In this document: one piece after another, positions 59,475-64,000 of the stretch
How positions within the stretch are numbered: the first letter of the stretch is position 1
Layout: every line of letters begins with the position of its first letter
Assembly (NCBI GenBank): GCA_020635655.1
Contig: JACJZI010000004.1
Coordinates: 248,001 to 312,000 of the forward strand
Direction of reading: 5' to 3'
Length of the DNA: 64,000 nucleotides
From: Flavobacteriales bacterium
GTDB lineage: Bacteria; Bacteroidota; Bacteroidia; Flavobacteriales_F; PHOS-HE28
Translations under genes and position numbers: made by a program
Notes under the pieces: generated by a model
The model's database searches: none
What the model was told of the DNA's origin: nothing
What the model saw: the letters and a program-made list of their open reading frames with translations, nothing else

Positions 59475-62400
59475 ATGACCCCGTGCATCCGGTCCAAGGC
59501 ATTGGCCCTGAGCGTGCTCGCCACGGTGCCGATGTGCGCGCAAGTACCCGCGGTGGTCCTGACCGGAGCCCCGGACCTGGCAAGCACCGTCAGGCAGTTG
59601 GAGGACCTGCGGGCCCAGGGCATGCAAGTACAGGTGATCGTGGGTCCGGGGACGTGCATTGGGACGTTGCCTGATGAACCCGCCGTCGAGCCCTTTGCAC
59701 AAGCCACCGGGAGCCAGGTACTGACCCCGCGACACTCCCTTCGACCAGCAACCGAACTAACTGGACCACAGCGTGTTGCCCAACGTTGGTTGAATGAGTT
59801 GGTGAATGGCACTTTGGATGGACCGGCGAACCGGGCACCGATGGATTGGTCCGCACATCCCGAGCCGGAGCGGAGAGCAACGGAAAGTGCGCCGGTGGAC
59901 AGGGCGCTGCCACGCTCCCAGGGGATGGCTCCGGTCCTGAACTGGACCTGCGGAAACGGACAGAACACGGAACGGATGGAAGGCACGGTGGCCGCCTGTG
60001 TCTTCTTCACCGAAAGTGATGGAAGCATCGATGCCGACCTGTACTCCTGGTCACCAAGCGCCATCGCTGACGTGGAACTCCAATTGATCGATGCCTGGAC
60101 GATCTGGTCCTACACGGCGTCACTGTACGGCGTGACGGTGACCGCCGTGATGGATTGGTACGAACCCTCCGGAGGGGTGCCTGTTCAGGGCTACGAACCC
60201 ATTCAACACCCCAGCAGTGACGACCACCTGTGGATCGAGGCCTGCATGGACCATTTGGGACTGCCGGTCGGCAGTGCGTTCTCGAGGCTCAACACCTTCC
60301 ATATCGGTCGTCGCCAGGCGTTGGGCACCGATCATGCCTACAGCTGCTTCATCGCCTACAACCCGCCTGCTGAAGGTGCGCCGAACCAGATGGCGGACGG
60401 TGCGATCGGCTATGCCTACCTCGGTGGCCCCTACACCCAGATCCTCTACAAGGCCAATGGGTGGAGCACAGGACAGATCGACCGCGTGTACGGCCATGAG
60501 ACCGGCCACATCTTCCACGCTTTCGATGAGTACAGCTCGTCCACCCCAAGCAATTGCACACGTTCATTCAATGGTCAGCAGAATCTGAATTACCACGGGA
60601 GTTCCTGCAATGGGACGACATCGTGCGTCATGGTGGACAACAGCTACAGCGGATCGGGGGCGACCAGGCATTGGAACCTGTGCGCGCATTCACCGGTGCA
60701 TCTGGGATGGGGAACGCTGGTACCCCAGGCGTCACTGGAGGCCCCGATCAACGACAGCATCTTGACCGCACTTCCTGTCGTTCTTCGATGGGCACCGGAG
60801 AACCTGCCGGTCGGGACCTACGGGTACGTCCAGGTATTCAACAGCGATTCCCAGGAGCGCGAGTATTGCGGTTATGCCGGATCGAACGACACCCTGGCAC
60901 TTTCCATGGTGAACGGGAACTACACCTGGATGGTGGGTCAGGGCAACGCGAGCACCACCAACGGGTATGCCGGGATCACCTCCGCGGTCGCGTATTTCAG
61001 TGTGAATTCCGCCCTGAACGCGGACTTCACCGCATCCGCGAGCACGATCTGTGCGGGCGCAAGTGTGCAGTATACCGATGCCTCCACAGGTGCCCCTTCA
61101 AGCTGGCAATGGGACTTCCCGGGCGGGGACCCCACCACGTTCAATGGCCAGACACCTCCACCGGTCCACTATCCGACCATGGGGGTCTGGGATGCACGGC
61201 TCATCGTTGGGGACGGCAACACGATGGACACCTTGCTGCTACCGAACGCCATCACCGTGGAAGGCGGCGAAGCGATCCCTTATGAACAGGGTTTCGAGGT
61301 CGGTTTCTTCCCGCCACAGGATTGGACGATCGGCACCGGGGGTGGTCAGGGTGGCATGTTGAGCTGGTCCGCTGATGCATTCGTCAGTTGCGGAATGCCG
61401 ACCGCAGCCTATGTCAACGCACATGCTTTTTCCGGGACCTTCGCATCCACCACGCTTACCTCGCCCAAGCTGGACCTGACGGCCGTGCATTGGCCGTACC
61501 TACGCTTCCGCCATGCGTATGCCCAGGAAAGCAGTTCCGTGACCGAGACCTTGGACATCGCGGGACACTCCTGCGATTACAGCGCCTATCAGCAGGTCTT
61601 CCAAGCATCCGGCGCCGACCTGGCCACCAATGGAGGAGCTTATGTCAACGGTCCTGCTTGGTATCCATCGAGTTGTTCCGACTGGACCACTACCTGGGTC
61701 CGTTTGGACAGCCTGATCGGTCGTACGGCCCTGTTCGACTTCACCATTCAGACCACCGGAGGGCAGAATTTCTATCTCGACGATATCGCGGTCTTCGATG
61801 GCATCCTGGTCAGCCCCCGGGTGATCCTGCAAGGGGCCTATGACAACAACCTTGGGCTCATGCGTGACGACCTTCGGACAGAAGGCCTGGTGCCGTTGAC
61901 CGAGCCCTACAGCGCGGCCGGTTATCAGTTCATGTGCGAAGGCGGTGGGGAGACCATCTCTCCTGACGTGCTCGCCATCACCGGCACGCAGGCGATCGTG
62001 GATTGGGTGCTGGTGGAACTGCGGGACCCCGACGACCCCACGTCCGTGGTGTGCAGCAGAGCGGCACTGTTGCAGCGGGATGGCGACATCGTGGACGTGG
62101 ACGGCGTATCCCCCGTGCGCTTCGCCACGCCAGAGGGGGATGACTACCTCGTGGTCCGCCATCGGAACCACCTCGGCGTGATGACGGCCGCACCGGTCAC
62201 CCTTGGACCCACCACCACGTTGGTCGACCTGAGCGACCCCGCCATTCTGACCTACGGAACGAACGCACGCCGCATCACCGGCAATCTCGCCATGTTGTGG
62301 GCCGGGAACACCAACGGGGACACGTTGCTGAAATACACCGGGATGAACAACGACCGAGACCCGATCCTTGTACAGCTTGGTGGGCAGATACCGACGAATA

Positions 62401-62540
62401 CCGCGATCGGCTACCTTCTCGAGGATGTAACGATGGATGGTGTCGTGAAATACACAGGTTCATTGAACGACCGCGACATGATCCTCGTGAACATCGGCGG
62501 CGCCGTGCCGACGAACTTCTTCATCGAACAGTTGCCGTGA
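59475..62540 (+). CDS. large secreted M64-like metalloprotease-type protein with PKD domain and duplicated dockerin-like tail
   Basis: A 1021-residue exported protein. Residues 1-23 are the signal peptide. About 150-420 is a zinc-protease-like domain with HETGHIFHAFDEY at 341-353, the HExxHxxxxxDEY form seen in IgA-peptidase M64-like proteins. About 515-595 is a PKD domain (YTDASTGAPSSWQWDFPGG). About 605-780 is a jelly-roll domain ending NFYLDDIAVFDG. From 781 comes a Bacteroidota C-terminal module (VILQGAYDNNLGLMRDDLR, LVPLTEPYS) ending in two dockerin-like repeats: NTNGDTLLKYTG..NDRDPIL and DVTMDGVVKYTG..NDRDMIL, each followed by GG.(I/V)PTN. There is no ordinary T9SS type-A tail, so this module may serve in sorting or attachment. 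Confidence 0.82.
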   Translation: MTPCIRSKALALSVLATVPMCAQVPAVVLTGAPDLASTVRQLEDLRAQGMQVQVIVGPGTCIGTLPDEPAVEPFAQATGSQVLTPRHSLRPATELTGPQRVAQRWLNELVNGTLDGPANRAPMDWSAHPEPERRATESAPVDRALPRSQGMAPVLNWTCGNGQNTERMEGTVAACVFFTESDGSIDADLYSWSPSAIADVELQLIDAWTIWSYTASLYGVTVTAVMDWYEPSGGVPVQGYEPIQHPSSDDHLWIEACMDHLGLPVGSAFSRLNTFHIGRRQALGTDHAYSCFIAYNPPAEGAPNQMADGAIGYAYLGGPYTQILYKANGWSTGQIDRVYGHETGHIFHAFDEYSSSTPSNCTRSFNGQQNLNYHGSSCNGTTSCVMVDNSYSGSGATRHWNLCAHSPVHLGWGTLVPQASLEAPINDSILTALPVVLRWAPENLPVGTYGYVQVFNSDSQEREYCGYAGSNDTLALSMVNGNYTWMVGQGNASTTNGYAGITSAVAYFSVNSALNADFTASASTICAGASVQYTDASTGAPSSWQWDFPGGDPTTFNGQTPPPVHYPTMGVWDARLIVGDGNTMDTLLLPNAITVEGGEAIPYEQGFEVGFFPPQDWTIGTGGGQGGMLSWSADAFVSCGMPTAAYVNAHAFSGTFASTTLTSPKLDLTAVHWPYLRFRHAYAQESSSVTETLDIAGHSCDYSAYQQVFQASGADLATNGGAYVNGPAWYPSSCSDWTTTWVRLDSLIGRTALFDFTIQTTGGQNFYLDDIAVFDGILVSPRVILQGAYDNNLGLMRDDLRTEGLVPLTEPYSAAGYQFMCEGGGETISPDVLAITGTQAIVDWVLVELRDPDDPTSVVCSRAALLQRDGDIVDVDGVSPVRFATPEGDDYLVVRHRNHLGVMTAAPVTLGPTTTLVDLSDPAILTYGTNARRITGNLAMLWAGNTNGDTLLKYTGMNNDRDPILVQLGGQIPTNTAIGYLLEDVTMDGVVKYTGSLNDRDMILVNIGGAVPTNFFIEQLP

Positions 62541-62562
62541 ACGGCCGGTGCTGATGGCGCAC

Positions 62563-62576
62563 GTGGCTTCGGCCAC
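62563..62576 (+). terminator. UUCG-tetraloop hairpin after the metalloprotease-like gene
   Basis: GTGGC-TTCG-GCCAC forms a 5-bp stem with a stable tetraloop followed by TAGTTTTG. It could end the upstream transcript, while the TAGTTTTG serves as the rimK -7 element. Confidence 0.4.
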
Positions 62577-62584
62577 TAGTTTTG
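62577..62584 (+). promoter_or_regulatory. -7 promoter element TAGTTTTG for rimK
   Basis: Exact TAnnTTTG match, 18 nt upstream of the rimK ATG and directly after the hairpin of the preceding gene. Confidence 0.6.
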
Positions 62585-62602
62585 GGGCCTCTTACGCGAA
62601 CG

Positions 62603-63475
62603 ATGAACATCGTCGTCCTATCCCGCGACACGAAGCTCTACAGCACCCGTCGGTTGGTCGAGGCCTGCGAAGCGCGCGGCCACGAAGTGCGTGTGATCAA
62701 CCACGTGAAGTGCGATATCGTGATCCAGAAACGGAAACCCGAGGTCATTTACAATGGGGAAGCTGTGACCGATGTGGACGCGATCATTCCACGCATCGGG
62801 GCATCCGTCACTTTCTACGGCACGGCGGTCGTGCGCCAGTTCGAGATGATGAAGGTGTTCACGACCACCGAAAGCCAGGCACTGGTCCGCAGCCGCGACA
62901 AGTTGCGCAGCCTCCAGATCCTCAGTCGTGCGGGTGTGGACATGCCGAAGACCGTGTTCACCAACTACAGCAAGGACGTGGCCACGGTGGTCGACAGCGT
63001 CGGAGGGGCGCCATGCATCATCAAATTGCTCGAAGGCACCCAGGGGCTGGGCGTGGTGTTGGCCGAAACGAAAAAGGCGGCCATCGCGGTGATCGAGGCC
63101 TTCAACAGCCTCAAGGCTCGTGTCATCGTCCAGGAGTTCATTCGCGAGAGCAGGGGCATCGATGTACGGGCATTCGTGGTGGACGGCCGCATCGTCGGCG
63201 CCATGAAGCGCACCGGCCGCGAGGGTGAGTTCCGGAGCAATCTCCATCGGGGAGGCACGGCGGAACTGATCGAGCTGAGCCGCGACGAGGAGGTGGCCGC
63301 CATCAAGGCCGCCAAAGCCCTTGGGCTTCACGTGGCCGGGGTGGACATGCTCCAGAGCGACCGCGGCCCGCTGGTGATCGAGGTGAACTCGAGCCCGGGT
63401 CTGGAGGGTATCGAAGGTGCCACCGGCCAAGACATCGCCGGCGAGATCGTCAAGTTCATCGAACGGCACGTTTGA
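62603..63475 (+). CDS. rimK: RimK-family ATP-grasp glutamate ligase
   Basis: RimK adds glutamate residues to the C-terminus of ribosomal protein S6 (an ATP-grasp amide ligase). The 290-residue protein has PRIGASVTFYGTAVVRQFE, RDKLRSLQILSRAG, IIKLLEGTQGLGVVLAET, VQEFIRESRGIDVRAFVVDG, SNLHRGGTAE and VIEVNSSPGLEGIE, all RimK landmarks including the Mg-binding Glu and Asn. The start MNIVVLSRD fits the family. Its 3' end overlaps the convergent esterase gene by 20 nt. A related poly-glutamate or pterin ligase function is possible but less likely. Confidence 0.93.
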   Translation: MNIVVLSRDTKLYSTRRLVEACEARGHEVRVINHVKCDIVIQKRKPEVIYNGEAVTDVDAIIPRIGASVTFYGTAVVRQFEMMKVFTTTESQALVRSRDKLRSLQILSRAGVDMPKTVFTNYSKDVATVVDSVGGAPCIIKLLEGTQGLGVVLAETKKAAIAVIEAFNSLKARVIVQEFIRESRGIDVRAFVVDGRIVGAMKRTGREGEFRSNLHRGGTAELIELSRDEEVAAIKAAKALGLHVAGVDMLQSDRGPLVIEVNSSPGLEGIEGATGQDIAGEIVKFIERHV

Positions 63476-64000
63476 CCGCTCCGGGCAACAGCCCGAATTC
63501 CTGCGCCACCACGTAGGTGGAGTGGAAGCCCACGTCCCGGCTCACCCAGCTCGTTCGGCCACCATCCTTGGGACCATCACCCGGGTGGACCGGCAGTTGG
63601 TGCCCGAGGCCCCCGATCCGGTAGAATGTGACGACAGTGCGTCCTCTCGGATCATCGTACCGCATCCGATGCACCGCAGGGAGACCTTGGAACGCAGGGT
63701 CCACCGCCTCCGGAACGGTGTCCGCGCCGGCCACGTTGGTCCATTGTGCCACCAAGGCCATGCCATGACCGATGTTCACCACCCCGTCCTCCGTGCCGTG
63801 CATCACGGTCAACGGGGGATAGGGAGCGGTCCGACCGGGAAGAACGGCCCTCACCAGATCGCCCCATTGTTGCGGCGTCAGTTCCTTCGGATCGCGGATC
63901 ACCATGCGCGCGTTGAGCGTGTTGTCCGCTGCGCGGTACGGGCCTCCCGCGAAAATGGCCACGCCCTTGAACAGGTCCGGCTCGCAGGCCATCAGCGCTG
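63456..64000 (-). CDS. PHB-depolymerase-family esterase, C-terminal part
   Basis: The C-terminal 181 codons of an alpha/beta-hydrolase, cut by the window edge (the N-terminus lies beyond 64000). It has ALMACEPDLFKGVAIFAGGPY after the nucleophile elbow (the Ser itself is just outside), VMHGTEDGVVNIGHG with the catalytic Asp, and GGLGHQLPVHPGDG with the catalytic His. These fit the polyhydroxybutyrate-depolymerase/LpqC-type esterases, which also include feruloyl and acetylxylan esterases, so substrate is open. It is convergent with rimK and overlaps its last 20 nt. Confidence 0.82.
   Translation of the reverse strand, partial: ALMACEPDLFKGVAIFAGGPYRAADNTLNARMVIRDPKELTPQQWGDLVRAVLPGRTAPYPPLTVMHGTEDGVVNIGHGMALVAQWTNVAGADTVPEAVDPAFQGLPAVHRMRYDDPRGRTVVTFYRIGGLGHQLPVHPGDGPKDGGRTSWVSRDVGFHSTYVVAQEFGLLPGAVKRAVR

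Noticed and set aside
59417..60064. N-terminal extension of the GT-C gene by over 200 codons
   Set aside because: It overlaps the first part of the plus-strand metalloprotease-like gene and has no membrane or domain logic; a promoter element sits at the shorter start.
1..64000. CRISPR array, insertion sequence, prophage, integron or antiphage defence island
   Set aside because: No direct-repeat/spacer pattern, transposase, integrase, phage structural gene or known defence-gene set was seen; coding style is uniform throughout.

Overview
The window comes from a GC-rich member of the Bacteroidota, most likely a Flavobacteriales-type lineage. The evidence is: many start codons preceded at very short distance by the Bacteroidota -7 promoter element TAnnTTTG; secreted proteins ending in type IX secretion (T9SS) type-A-like C-terminal domains; two PD40/TPR envelope proteins of the PorE/OmpA sort; and the mutL-rhomboid-rhomboid cluster often seen in this phylum. 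It reads as chromosomal core and envelope DNA. I found no rRNA, tRNA, CRISPR array, insertion sequence or phage module.

Layout. 1-6.8 kb: an LLM-class flavin oxidoreductase, malate:quinone oxidoreductase, small secreted proteins, an outer-membrane beta-barrel, a BaiN/YhiN flavoprotein and a DUF4468-like protein. 6.9-12.45 kb: a tightly coupled plus-strand operon (MORN protein, mnmA, lipoprotein, S8 protease, aat, DUF2141), with four successive 4-nt ATGA overlaps. 12.45-15.1 kb: a minus-strand Kdo precursor cassette, kdsA - transaldolase/CBS fusion - kdsC. 15.1-26 kb, minus strand: a FAH-family enzyme, a DEDDh exonuclease, a TPR/PD40 envelope protein, a 2-oxoacid dehydrogenase E2, a double sulfotransferase fusion, a GT2/sugar-transferase fusion and recR. 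26-30.6 kb: a secreted gluzincin-like protein, a broken VOC gene, and an arsenic operon arsR-arsM-arsC-aquaporin. 30.6-36.3 kb: a sodium/solute symporter, the operon mtaB-lgt-suhB and a secreted protein. 36.5-44.2 kb: TraB/GumN, a peptide-binding lipoprotein, and the cluster small membrane protein-mutL-rhomboid-rhomboid-EEP hydrolase. 44.3-52 kb: a GH3/serine-hydrolase fusion, a carboxypeptidase-regulatory-like protein, an SGNH-like protein, aroC and a DAACS symporter. 52-64 kb: an AsmA-like protein, an OmpA/PorE-like protein, terC, a GT-C glycosyltransferase, a large secreted metalloprotease-like protein with a duplicated dockerin-like tail, rimK and a partial PHB-depolymerase-like esterase.

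The most interesting system is the Kdo cassette. Between the two committed Kdo-8-phosphate genes, where an arabinose-5-phosphate isomerase (KdsD: SIS plus two CBS domains) might be expected, sits a transaldolase/fructose-6-phosphate-aldolase-like barrel carrying a CBS pair that resembles the KdsD tail. Its Schiff-base lysine is kept, but two active-site positions differ from E. coli FsaA. It may be an alternative or regulatory step in arabinose-5-phosphate supply. Other points of note are an arsenic operon that ends in an aquaporin instead of ArsB/Acr3, the protein with two unrelated sulfotransferase folds, the dockerin-like C-terminal module, back-to-back leaderless promoters, and heptanucleotide repeats at gene ends.
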